Shown here: positions 25,701-36,710 of the stretch, piece by piece
Numbering within the stretch: position 1 is the first letter of the stretch
How the letters are laid out: each line of letters starts with the position of its first letter
From: Eleginops maclovinus
Lineage: Eukaryota; Chordata; Actinopteri; Perciformes; Eleginopidae
DNA: 64,000 bases
Direction: 5' to 3'
Assembly: GCF_036324505.1 (NCBI RefSeq)
Contig: NC_086363.1
Coordinates: 9,687,653 to 9,751,652 of the forward strand
Position numbers and translations under genes: made by a program
Notes under the pieces: generated by a model
Database searches by the model: none
What the model saw: the letters and a program-made list of their open reading frames with translations, nothing else
Told to the model about the DNA's origin: nothing

Positions 25701-28700
25701 AAGAAAATCACATTGTAGGATTTTTAATGAATTAATTGGTAAATTCCTCAGTAAAATAAGTATTTGGTCACCTACAAACAAGCAAGATTTCTGGCTCTCA
25801 CTGACCTGTAACTTCTTCTTTAAGAGGCTCCTCTGTCCTCCACTCGTTACCTGTATTAATGGCACCTTTTTGAACTCGTTATCAGTATAAAAGACACCTG
25901 TCCACAACCTCAAACAGTCATACTCCAAACTCCACTATGGCCAAGACCAAAGAGCTGTCAAAGGAGACCAGAGACAAAATTGTAGACCTGCACCAGGCTG
26001 GGAAAACTGAATCTGCAATAGGTAAGCAGCTTGGTGTGAAGAAATCAACTGTGGGAGCAATTATTAGAAAATGGAAGACATACAAGACCACTGCTAATCT
26101 CCCTCGATCTGGGGCTCCACGCAAGATCTCACCCCGTGGGGTCAAAATGATCACAAGAACGGTGAGCAAAAATCCCAGAACCACACGGGGGGACCTAGTG
26201 AATGACCTGCAGAGAGCTGGGACCAAAGTAACAGAGGCTACCATCAGTAACACACTACGCCGCCAGGGACTTAAATCCTGCAGTTCCAGACGTGTCCCCC
26301 TGGTAAGCCAGTACATGTCCAGGCCCGTCTGAAGTTTGCTAGAGGGCATTTGGATGATCCAGAAGAGGATTGGGAGAATGTCATATGGTCAGATGAAACC
26401 AAAATAGAACTTTTTGGTAAAAACTCAACTCGTCGTGTTTGGAGGAGAAAGAATGCAGAGTTGCATCCAAAGAACACCATACCTAATGTGAAGCATGGGG
26501 GTGGAAACATCATGCTTTGGGGCTGTTTTTCTGCAAAGGGGCCAGGACGACTGATCCGTGTAAAGGAAAGAATGAATGGGGCCATGTATCGTGAGATTTT
26601 GAGTGAAAACCTCCTTCCATCAGCAAGGGCACTGAAGATGAAGCGTGGCTGGGTCTTTCAGCATGACAATGATCCCAAACACACCGCCAGGGCAACGAAG
26701 GAGTGGCTCCGTAAGAAGCATTTCAAGGTCCTGGAGTGGCCTAGCCAGTCTCCAGATCTCAACCCCATAGAAAATCTTTGGAGGGAGTTGAAAGTCCGTG
26801 TTGCCCAGCGACAGCCCCAAAACATCACTGCTTTAGAGGAGATCTGCATGGAGGAATGGGCCAAAATACCAGCAACAGTGTGTGAAAACCTTGTGAAGAC
26901 TTACAGAAAACGTTTGACCTCTGTCATTGCCAACAAAGGGTATATAACAAAGTATTGAGATGAACTTTTGTTATTGACCAAATACTTATTTTCCACAATC
27001 ATTTGAAAATTAATTCATTAAAAATCCTACAATTTGATTTTCTGTTATATTTTTTCTAATTTTGTCTCTCATAGTTGAGGTATACCTATGATAAAAATGA
27101 CAGGCCTCTCTCATCTTTTTAAATGGGAGAACTTGCACAATTGGTGGCTGACTAAATACTTTTTTGCCCCACTGTATGTATACAATAGACATGCCAATAG
27201 AAACAAAAGGATGGGTTTCTGTGATGGACTGTTGTTTAGATGGCAGTTTTGAAGGAAGAGAGAATATTGCCTCCTTAAATTTCTGCATACTCTGGCTTTA
27301 AAAATGACAAGGAACGCAGAATAGAGTTTTTTTGTTTCTTTTAGGGAGGGAATAGTATTTCTTTTAAAGCAGGAGAGGGTGTTTTTCTCATCCTTAATAG
27401 TTTTTTTTAATGTTATTCTTCTGATATGAAACTTTTATGGGAATATAGGAAGTTGCTAATAATGCCATTTAATCATGCTGATAACATGAAAATCAACCCC
27501 CTTCCCATCCCAATATTATTCGTACAGTCCCTTAATACTCTTGCATTTTCTTACTGGGCTTCAGTCTGGTGTATTTAAACCAGAAAAAATGAATATAAAA
27601 ATACTTTTTTCCAACTGAAATGACAATCATCCCAACACAGATTTATATTAGAAGACTAATGTGTTGTACATTCGAATAAAAGTTGAAACTGTTTTTTATA
27701 TTGATGAACAAACATAAAAAGACTCACCAGTGCAACACGGCCGAACCCTCCGACTCCAAGCGTGACGGGATCTCCTTGATAGCGCCCCTCCTGGTACTGC
27801 ACAGGGACCAGGTCCTTAAACCTCAACGTGGAGCTGGGGCTGATCAGGATAGACAGAGAATGTTATTTTAACTCAAATACCTAGTTTGATTTAACTGATA
27901 GTGTTATATCTTTTAACCCCACTGCATCCACCAAAATCGTATCCTCCTTCACAAAGTACTCACTTCGTCTTCTCTGGAGCTTGTGCCTCCTGCAGGACTT
28001 TGGAGCTGGGATTAAAAGCAAAACAACTTAATGAGGTTGATATATATACATGTATATAGCCATTTACTTATCACAGAATTCTGAAAGATGATGGAAAAGG
28101 AGTCAAAGGAAAAATCCTTGTACATACTCATCAAACAGCTCCAGGTGTTCTATGGGAATTGTCTCTTCAAATACCCTGAAGGAATGGCATCAGACAGATA
28201 AGTCAACTACAGAAAGCTAACACAGTGCCAACAAGGGGACACTGACAGAGAACAAACACCTCGAGGAACTCGTAAATACATCTTTCTCTCCGAGAGCTGC
28301 AGCATGACTGAACAGGAACATCAATATTATGTCAGACTCACTCCTTGTCAATGGAGAAGCAGGTAACAGGGCCGTCCGCACTGCAAGTGGCAGTTCTCAA
28401 GACTTCCCTACAAGAGGACAAACATTTCTGATGTGAATTCAGGGAAAAGATGCATTCAATGTTATCATGACTTCATTTGTCAATGCCTCAGTGTCAGAAA
28501 GTTGATATCACTTTGAAGTTGCACCTGAAATTGATGACATGACTTATATGTTTCAGGATGTGTTTGTCTGCAGGACTCATCATAAATGGTCTTTATGCTG
28601 CAGAAATCTGCATCTGAACAACCTCCGAATTACTGAACACAGCAGCTCTCACACCCATAATGTAGGTGCAGAGAAGTTGAATTGCGACATAACTGACTCA

Positions 28701-31634
28701 TTAAGGGAACTTTAAAGATTCTTTGGAGTGATTTAAGCACTGATTTTCACATTTACAAGACAGAGGCCATGTTATACAACCATACTGTCAGAAATGTCAG
28801 CTAAAACAAGGTGCACACACCGAGCTGTGGGTGTTGCATAAGGCTTCAACCAATGCCCTGAGGCCTGTGTTGTGTTGCCATGGTTACCGTATGAGGGCCT
28901 GTTCCCCGAAATGCTCCCCTTTTCCCATCCGACGAATCTGCTTCTGATGCCCGTTCACGTTCTTAGTCACCAGGACCTGAGGGGGAAACACACAAGGGAG
29001 GGAGAAGGAGATAATCAGAGCGTATGGATACCGAATACAATCCGGCTGAAACATTTGCAATATACATTTACATGAACACAACGTCTCAACATAGTACCTC
29101 TCCTTTGAGGATGATGTAGAAGGTGTCGGCCTCGGCTCCTTCTCGAACTATAACATCTTTGTCCTGGTACTTCACCTGAAGAACACAAGAAAACACATTC
29201 AGAAAAATAAGAATAATTTCAATTAACTAACACATATTTTTTGAAATTGAAATAGAATCCAAGTATTAAACATAATCATCATCTATTTTTGAGTTTATCT
29301 TCAAAAACAGATGATTTAAATATATATATCAATTAGCTCACCAACAGGATTCTACTCTGTTTTCACATGAGTAACCATCACTTGTAATACTCAAAGTTCC
29401 CAATGGGACATCTTAGTACACACCTCCTCCATAGAGTCAATGATTTTCGACAACTGGACATCATTCAAATCCTTCAGAGTACGAGACCTGTGGCAGAACA
29501 CAGGAAACACAGCAGCAGGGTAAGAAATAGTTGTTAAATGGTAAATCAAGCCATGAAAAAAGCACAGTTATGGCAGTGTGGGATTAGAGGAAATCACCAC
29601 ATTGAACGGGATGTTGTGGCATCTAGTGGTGATGCTGCCTATTGCAACCAACTGAATTACCCCTCCACACAACCATACCTCTGGAGAACGTGTGGGGGTG
29701 TCACGTAACGTAAGACGGCTTTATGTAGAATGTGTTTGTATGTTGTATGTAGATATGAAGTGCTCATTCTTACCTTAACAGCACAATTCCTAGTTTGAAG
29801 TGATAATTCATTGTTGAAAAAATCGTTATGAATATTATGTAACATTTCTGCATATAGATCCCCCTGAATCCTACACTCAAGTTTTATAAAGTTGTACTTG
29901 TTCCAGCGTTTATAAACTCACGTCTTCAGGAAGCCCATGAGCTGCTCCCGCTTCTTCTTGGACTTGTTGGTTATGATCGTCCTGTAGGTTTGTCGCTCCA
30001 TGCTCCACAGACGCACTGCTGTCTTTGCTGTCAAAGTGATGAAAAGATCAGACTGAAAAGTGCTAAATAAGGGGCCATTATGGACTCAAATAACAAAAAT
30101 CTCAAAGCAATTATTATGTGTTCTCAAGACGCATCATTACAGGGGCTGACCTTTGACTGTTGCTGTGCGTTTGCAATTATACAAGATGGCCAGCTCCCCA
30201 AACACATCACCAGTGGTGAGGCTGCGGAGGTTACGGCCTGCCTGGGTGACAAGAAGCTCACCAGCTAAAAGTAGAAGAAAACATAGTAGCATTATAGAGA
30301 ATTGCATTGTTTTTTTTTTTAACATTTTGAGAGTTTTTTAATACAGGGCTATCATTCCAAAACAGAGAGTCTTTTAACACAATGTAACGTGTCCTCACCT
30401 GCGACTATGTACATGCTTTCTCCTTCAGAGCCCTCTTTAATGACATCCTCCCCCGGTTTGAAGCTAGATACAGCCAAAAGATCCACCATCATGGCTGTTT
30501 GCTCATCGTCGAGGCGGCTCAGGAAGTCATTCTTCTGGATGGCTTTGACAATCAGATTTGTCTCGCTGATGATGGGAGGTGAGAAAAATCATTTTTAGAT
30601 AAGGACAATGGAATCTCAGGGAGTTCCCAGGCAACATGTAAACCCATCCTATATTGTTAAGATGTTTGAGGTGTAATAGGATATCATGTATACCGTAGTC
30701 TTACTCAAACTGAATATTAGGCAGTCCAAAGGACTGATTACTAACCTGGAGGTTTTGTTGACCCTCATGCGTTTAATCTCAAGGGTCTCTGGGATTGGTT
30801 CAGAGGCGATGACAGCCGCACGGCTCTTCCTGACCTCCGGATCGATGTCATGACCACTCTGAGAGGGAAAGTCTAAACGGACAAACAGAGGAAAGTAAAA
30901 GAAGGGTTAACTACTGTAAATGACTGCAGCTGAATGTTGAATCAAAGGTCAGCTGTGCAAGTGTGCATTTGTGTGTGTGCCCATGTTGGCGTCTTACCAA
31001 GTTCATTATACTGACTGTCGAGCTCTCGCAAAAGTTTTTCTTTTTCCTGCAGTCGTTGCTCTATGAGGAAAAAAAGCAGAAACACAATGAATGCACACAT
31101 AATCCCAAGAAACATGCTTTCATTGTGGATTTATATTAATTTTCTTAAAATAAAAATGTTTGCATGACAATCTCTAAAACCTTAGAACAAGATATTACAT
31201 AAACAGGTCATTTTTGATTTGATAAATACATTTGACAGTCCTCTCTAGTGCCAATATACACCAAAACAATATACATATGTAAAGAACCTTATATGTTCAG
31301 AGATGTGTATTGTGTGCAAGGTGTCTTATAAAGTTGGCATTGTTGTTGCAATTCAATTAAAAACATGCATAAAGGGTGACTGTGCCCTGTCAAACACACC
31401 TTCATCCTGCTTACTCTGCCAGTTAGTGGTGACATGATGATATACTATGGTAGTTAACATTACTATATCAAAGCTGGATTTGGCAGTGGTGATGTTGTGT
31501 GATCTGAAGTTACTTTTCAATGTGATATAATAATGATTTTACTCACCCAGATCTTTGTTTTGCCTCTGCAGCTCCTGGTTGATCATACATTGTTTCTCTA
31601 GCTGCTGCTTCAGCTCCTCCAGTTGCTTCTCCAT
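22763..31634 (-). CDS. prkg3: cGMP-dependent protein kinase, third-type paralogue (679 aa)
   Basis: The 21 coding exons are 31634-31547, 31060-30998, 30872-30746, 30565-30399, 30264-30151, 30027-29922, 29487-29424, 29175-29098, 28976-28888, 28407-28342, 28175-28128, 28005-27964, 27839-27728, 25504-25368, 25270-25181, 24880-24739, 24493-24330, 24061-23945, 23673-23611, 23381-23306 and 22849-22763. They sum to 2040 nt in frame. Order: N-terminal coiled coil ([15 protein letters not shown]) and pseudosubstrate-like [12 protein letters not shown]. Next are two cGMP-binding domains with cassettes [16 protein letters not shown] and FGEQALIR...RTAT, both with the Arg-Thr pair for cGMP. The kinase domain has glycine loop 379-386, Lys401, YRDLKPEN (Asp495), DFG 513-515 and AGC tail ending SGWDREF. 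It would phosphorylate Ser/Thr targets in response to cGMP. The sequence departs from both PRKG1 and PRKG2 ([11 protein letters not shown], Ser528 at the activation-loop Thr). The prkg3 label is from memory of the fish family and less certain than the kinase class. The last intron has a GC donor. Confidence 0.9.
24272..24299. repeat. (ATC)n trinucleotide microsatellite
   Basis: About nine ATC/CAT units in a kinase-gene intron, about 30 bp from the low-coordinate end of the kinase exon at 24330-24493. Confidence 0.95.
25571..27174 (+). mobile_element. Tc1/mariner (Tc1-like) transposon, 1604 bp, nearly complete
   Basis: Both ends are present. The left end starts CAGTGGGGCAAAAAAGTATT at 25571 and the right end closes with the matching CCCCACTG at 27174. 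The terminal inverted repeats are about 200 bp, with internal repeats (AAGTATTTGGTC / GACCAAATACTT), so the element is of the IR-DR type. It is flanked by TA on each side (25569-25570 and 27175-27176), the expected target duplication. It lies in the intron between two kinase exons (27728 and 25504), opposite to that gene's strand. The close match of the two ends suggests a fairly recent insertion. Confidence 0.97.
25937..26958 (+). pseudogene. Tc1-like DD34E transposase, broken by one frameshift
   Basis: Frame 1 (25937-26332) encodes the N-terminal half: paired-like helix-turn-helix domains, from [20 protein letters not shown] to the segment LRRQGLKS. The catalytic half is in another frame, from about 26305 to 26958. 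It has the DDE core: [22 protein letters not shown] and [11 protein letters not shown], where the last Asp and Glu are spaced as in Tc1 enzymes. The two halves join at about 26302-26305, where one base is missing relative to the reading frame. No other stop is seen in either half. The protein would cut and paste its own element at TA sites. As it stands the copy cannot make full-length enzyme but could be mobilised by a related source. Confidence 0.95.
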
Positions 31635-32135
31635 GACTACAGGGGGAAAAACACAAAGATATATGGGAGGATTCGATAGAATAAAATCAGATCCTGGATT
31701 ATTAAAAAGCACAATCAATAGAGGGCTTGTAAATTTAAATAATGTATCTGAGCACAGTGATAAAATATCAGACATGCTCGTATGTGCGGAGACTCACACA
31801 CACCAAGCCCCAGATATCATATTCCCACTGTATGTAACTATACTGATGCCTTTTTCACACGGCACTGAACTCCTCTCCACCTCCTGCACACAGCAAGAGC
31901 CCCGCTGAATAATGCACACTAATGATGGACAGTCAACAGGGGGCTTTCTGAACGCTGTCACACCCTGCCAGCTTCTGCTACGGATATGTGACTGTTCCTG
32001 TTAGGCAGCAAAGAATCTGTCAAAATAATGCAAGAAAAACTCCTTATTAACCCACTTATTACACGCTGTATGCTTATCATTTATGTATGCTTATGTTTTA
32101 TGTATTTTTCGCTGCTAGTGTGTCACATTCAGAAG

Positions 32136-32297
32136 TGGGAGAAGTACTGTGATCTTGTACTTCAGCAAAAGTAGAAGTCCCAGAGTGTATGAATACTCGG
32201 TTACGAGTAAAAGTCCTGCATTCAAAAGGTTACTCAAGTAAACGTACAAAACTATTTGTATACTTAAAGCACCAAAAGTAAAGTAGTCATTATTCCG
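32136..32297 (+). repeat. common teleost interspersed repeat (GGGAGAAGTACT...AAAAGTCCTGCATTC type)
   Basis: Reads GTGGGAGAAGTACTGTGATC, then TACTTCAGCAAAAGTAGAAG, GAGTAAAAGTCCTGCATTC and CACCAAAAGTAAAGTAGTCA. This order of phrases is a very abundant fish repeat. It lies in the 5' non-coding intron of the kinase gene. Its class was not determined here. Confidence 0.6.
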
Positions 32298-33118
32298 ATT
32301 TCAGAATAATACTGTATATATGATATGTTTTGATTTGGTATGGTTCAATAAGTTCAAGAATGGAATGAACCATAAAAGATATGTGCATGCATATGAATAC
32401 ACACTGATTTGTTAGCACTGCAGCATGAGATAAGCTAACCACACACAAGATCTTACTTTTTTCATGCATGTGATTTGTGTACAAAAGCCCTGATAAGTGT
32501 TATATAGTTGACAATGGAAACAAGTTTCTGTCTATATTGACAGGCCAAACATTGCAATCATGAGGTTACAGGACTAATATCCTAAACACACAAACATTGC
32601 TTTCAGTGAAGCTTCAGTGTGCTCATCACATGACCCCCCGCCGCCCCCGCTGCCTCACCCTGAACATTGGACAGCTCTGAGATTAGACATGATGTTAAAG
32701 CGAATCATAAAGTCACTGAGCAATATCTCGCTGAAGAACAATTCAAAATGGCTCCTGTTCCACTTTTGTGTAATTGTTTTAGCTGCTATTCAATTTTGGA
32801 CACAGGTTATAGTGACAAGGGGTTGGTTAAGGAACATTAGGCCCCTTGAAAAAGCGCTTTTACATCACTCACCTAGATTGGATTTGATATTTCCCATGAC
32901 AACAATGATTCACTGTCAACAACAATGTGCAAATCTAGCACAGTGCATAACACAATGCAGCTACAGGGCCAGGAGTGAATAGGCCTGTGTTGCAGGAAAG
33001 ACAAAGCTTGATGGTCCTAAAGTGTTTACACGGAACACAATGGCAACAAAAAAACACATAACTGCATACTTGAAAGTCAAATTTGCTCAATGGAGTTTCA
33101 TTAACCTGACACAGATGT

Positions 33119-33119
<1 letters not shown>

Positions 33120-33192
<73 letters not shown>

Positions 33193-33194
33193 CA
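33120..33194. repeat. (CA)n microsatellite, about 75 bp
   Basis: A run of CA dinucleotides with one CCA interruption near 33169, in the first (non-coding) intron of the kinase gene. Confidence 0.97.
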
Positions 33195-33836
33195 GCTGTT
33201 GGCAAACATCATGAGCTATCTAGGAACTTGCAGCTATAAAGGAAGGATGATAACCTTTGCTCAATATTAACTAAAGGAAAACCATTCGCTCTTAGTATAA
33301 CTACTTCAGCCAAGGGTGACTAAAAAGAGTTGCTTGCTGTGTATTAGCTGTGTAATTATTTTAGTTTCAATATAAAAGCACTGATTTACCTGGTTAAATA
33401 TACTAAGAGACAATGGGAAGTTAGCAGAGACACCAAGAACTAAAAGGCTTTATTTCTATCTGCTCGTCAACCTGCACAGGAGGAACATGATGCTGGACTC
33501 ATACTTACAGCTCACTGTAAACTCCATACTGCCTCATTATTAATTCATGAAGAAGTGTAACTACAACTTTCATAAGATGCTCTGTAATAGAAACCTGGAG
33601 AGAGCATTTGTCGAGTTTGGTGGTGTGTTTAAGACAGACTGATATTAGTGCTCTCTGGAAAATACAGATCATCATCTTTCGACTCAATGAAAATGTGATG
33701 GCAACACATTTATGAGGAAAGCTAGGAAATAAAGGTGTTTTTTCGCTTGTTAACAATCCTGTATTGGTGAAAATTTCAACTTACTAAGACAATTCAACTC
33801 TCAGTCACACTGACATTTATAATGAGTCACACTCAC

Positions 33837-34130
33837 CTGGAGGCTGTGTGGATCAGGAGAGTAGATGAAAGTCTGTCCAGCCTATGAAGGCCGCATGGAC
33901 CATAGGAGCCAAGTAATCACTTTGACCTGCTTCTAGGCTCCTTGCAGTCTGCAAAACCCTGTAGCATTACTTCTTCTTCTACAGCTGCTCACTTTCCCAG
34001 CTTACATTGCCATGTGTGCTCTTCACTATTTTTACTTATTTCCGTCTCTGTCTGTCTCTCTTTCTCACTCAGACTTTCTCTATCTGTCAATCTCAGCAGC
34101 TCTGGTGTTGAATCATTAACAATAACCTGA
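33837..34130 (-). other. 5' untranslated exon of the cGMP-dependent kinase gene (inferred)
   Basis: On the minus strand a strong donor, CCAG|GTGAGT, ends an exon at 33837. It would splice to the acceptor at 31637-31638, just two bases before the start codon at 31634. The upstream limit is a guess: a TATA-like CTGTATAGTTTTA lies near 34148-34160 on the minus strand, which would put transcription start near 34.12 kb. Confidence 0.5.
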
Positions 34131-34167
34131 GGCTCCTCCCACCGCACCAGGTAAAACTATACAGGCA

Positions 34168-34240
34168 GCAGGAGGAGGAGGAGGAGGAGGAGGAGGAGGA
34201 GTAAGAGGAGGAGAAGGAGGAGGAGGAGGAGGAGGAGGAT
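34168..34240. repeat. (GGA)n polypurine tract
   Basis: About 73 bp of almost pure GGA/GAA units on the plus strand (TCC on the kinase gene's strand). It is immediately upstream of the presumed kinase promoter. Confidence 0.95.
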
Positions 34241-35265
34241 GAAATATAAAGCAATAATGGTGTTGTAAAAATCACATCACATTTAAAACAGACTCTATTT
34301 CCATGCTTTTATTGTTAAAATGGTCTACTTTTACGACATATATGCAATATTTCTGATTCGTGTGACATTTATCAGTGTTATATTATTTCTCGCAGACGTG
34401 GAATACAAATACTGGCATGGAGGCAAGTAAATAATGACAAAGAAATTGTAAAAGATGATCTGAAAGGGGAAGTAAATTGAAACACAACAAATCACATTCC
34501 TTTCACATATGACAGCTTGATTTGAGGGAACTTATCAAAGCTGAGGGCAACCAGGACAACGCTGATTACATCTGCCCGAATAAGAAGTGTGTACTTCAGG
34601 CTCCTTTTTTTTCCACAGAGTGAATGACACTGGATGTTTTCCAGGCTGCAGCTTCATTAAATGAATCTAAATGAGGCTGAAGGGTTAGCATTGTGACAGA
34701 GGGTGTGGGCCTTTATTGTTCGCAGTTAATTATTGATACTCCGTCTGGTTAATCAACAACATTAACGACCCCACTGATCCCAGATAAAAGCTCCTCTGGT
34801 TTCAGCTGTGGCACCTGAGGGACCTCTGTGATAGGCATTGCGGTTGACATTTTTCCATTAGGCCGGACATGGTGAATGTGTTATTTAAAACAGACCCTGG
34901 CTGGGTCATGTGTTGCCGTTGACCTCAGCCACTAATGAGAATGAGTAAATGTAATCTTCATCCCCGCTAAAGATGTATAAACACCAGAAAGAGAGCCCGC
35001 ATTAGTAGCATGCAGCAGCTTTGTTTGAATTGTCGTTGTTAGTCTAGCCATTAACTTTGTTTTTTTTTCATCTGTTGGGATTGGGGGTGGGGGGGGGGTG
35101 GTCCTTTGTATCCTCACCTGGTTTGACTGTGAACATTGTTACCCTCTTAATATCCTTACTTGTGAGGACTACTGTACACTGTATTGAAATTTCCACAACT
35201 AAATCATACAAAAAAACATCAGAAAGAGATCAACATATGTGCTGTTGTCATTGTTCAATTCAAAG
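34241..35265. other. intergenic DNA between the kinase promoter and abhd1 3' end
   Basis: No gene, RNA or clear repeat seen apart from a G-rich run near 35079-35100. The kinase gene starts to the left and abhd1 ends to the right, both on the minus strand. Confidence 0.6.
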
Positions 35266-36710
35266 TTTATTCAATAAACCAAAATTAAATGTATAGTTCA
35301 TAATGCCCACAGTTCAATATTTATCAATATAGCAACAAAAAATGATTGTGGTTACAGCTCAGACATCAAACTGAAAACAAATCACATTTGTCCAAAATAC
35401 ACAGCAATTAAAGGCAGGTGAATGTGATGAACTGTTGAGTGAATAATCGCAATAGGAAAAATTCTGCTATAATCTTTAGTTACATTTTGATCTAAAGAAC
35501 TGGTCAAAATAACATGAATAAATAATACCTTAATACTGGTATTAAACAAATAGGGTGTGTATCATCAGTACACACAGATAATAAATTAAAACCTTCTACG
35601 TATTTCTACACACACATACTAACTTTCATGTACAAAATATTCAAATTAGCCATTTAATTCGAATTAACTCCTGTAACTACAAACCTCAGATAATCAGATC
35701 ATCATCATGTGGACTCAAAGTGTCCGACATGATAAGACATTCTTTGAACTATCGCCAAGTCCCCAAACAACAATGTGCGTTTGTGACAATAAAGGCAGAT
35801 TACAACACACACAACTTCAAAAGCACTCGCTAGTAAATATCTGATAAGCGGTACAAATATCTCAAGTACTATTAACACCTAGTTAGCTCATTCACTTCTG
35901 ATATACTGCATAATTTACATTACAACCAAGTGCATTGCAAGAGCATATACTAGCATACAATACTTTTACACTTTCACATTTGAGTTTTAAAATCAAAAAG
36001 CTCAGATGATAAACACATCTTACAAAGTTTTCATCATGCCAGGTGTTTACTCCTGCTGTTGAGACACTTCTTAAAACTAGGCTGCTAGCAAAATAACTTG
36101 CAGGTATGGTTGGTGAGCATTTAAGAGTTAAAAACGGTATGGAAAGTATGCATGGAGGTGTAAACATTTAAAGAATGTTTGACACTTGAAAAAGCCTTGC
36201 AAAACAAAGGTAGTAATTGCGAAAAAAAGAATTGCTATTGCACATTCATTTCATTTAAACATCATCTACTTTCTAAAATCCAAGCACTCATTTGATGCCT
36301 AATTGTGCAATTTTGTTTTCAACAAAGTACAATGCGCCATGTGAAGTTGGGACGGCAAACAAATTATTAAAAAGCTTACATTCTTATATTTGTTTCAACT
36401 TTTTGTTTCGTTTTTTGTGTGTGGTTACAAAAGTAGGCATTACCCAGCTCAGGACTTTTTTTAACTTTCTTAGATTGCTAATTGAAAGAAAACCTGAGAG
36501 AGCGAGGAGGTAGTTTAGCATGATTGTACAATACTGTTGGTCATTTTCTGTGCAAACATGGAGGAGACGCAACTTTTAATTGGTTACAGCATGCGAGGCA
36601 GAGCAACAATTTTTCTGTGAACTGCTATTGGATGTTAGTGGCTTCATATTGTGCTCAGCCAGCAGTCATCCTGGGATTCAGAACAAACAGAGCGAAACGG
36701 TGGAAGTCGA
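35266..36710 (-). other. abhd1 3' untranslated region (inferred)
   Basis: Follows the abhd1 stop codon at 36711-36713 on the minus strand. A minus-strand AATAAA at 35266-35271 is a plausible end. The region is AT-rich with no coding signs. Confidence 0.45.

Noticed and set aside
26271..26864. Minus-strand frames across the Tc1 transposase
   Set aside because: Antisense shadows of the transposase coding strand.
34093..34275. Serine-rich open frame on the minus strand
   Set aside because: It is a translation of the GGA/TCC repeat.
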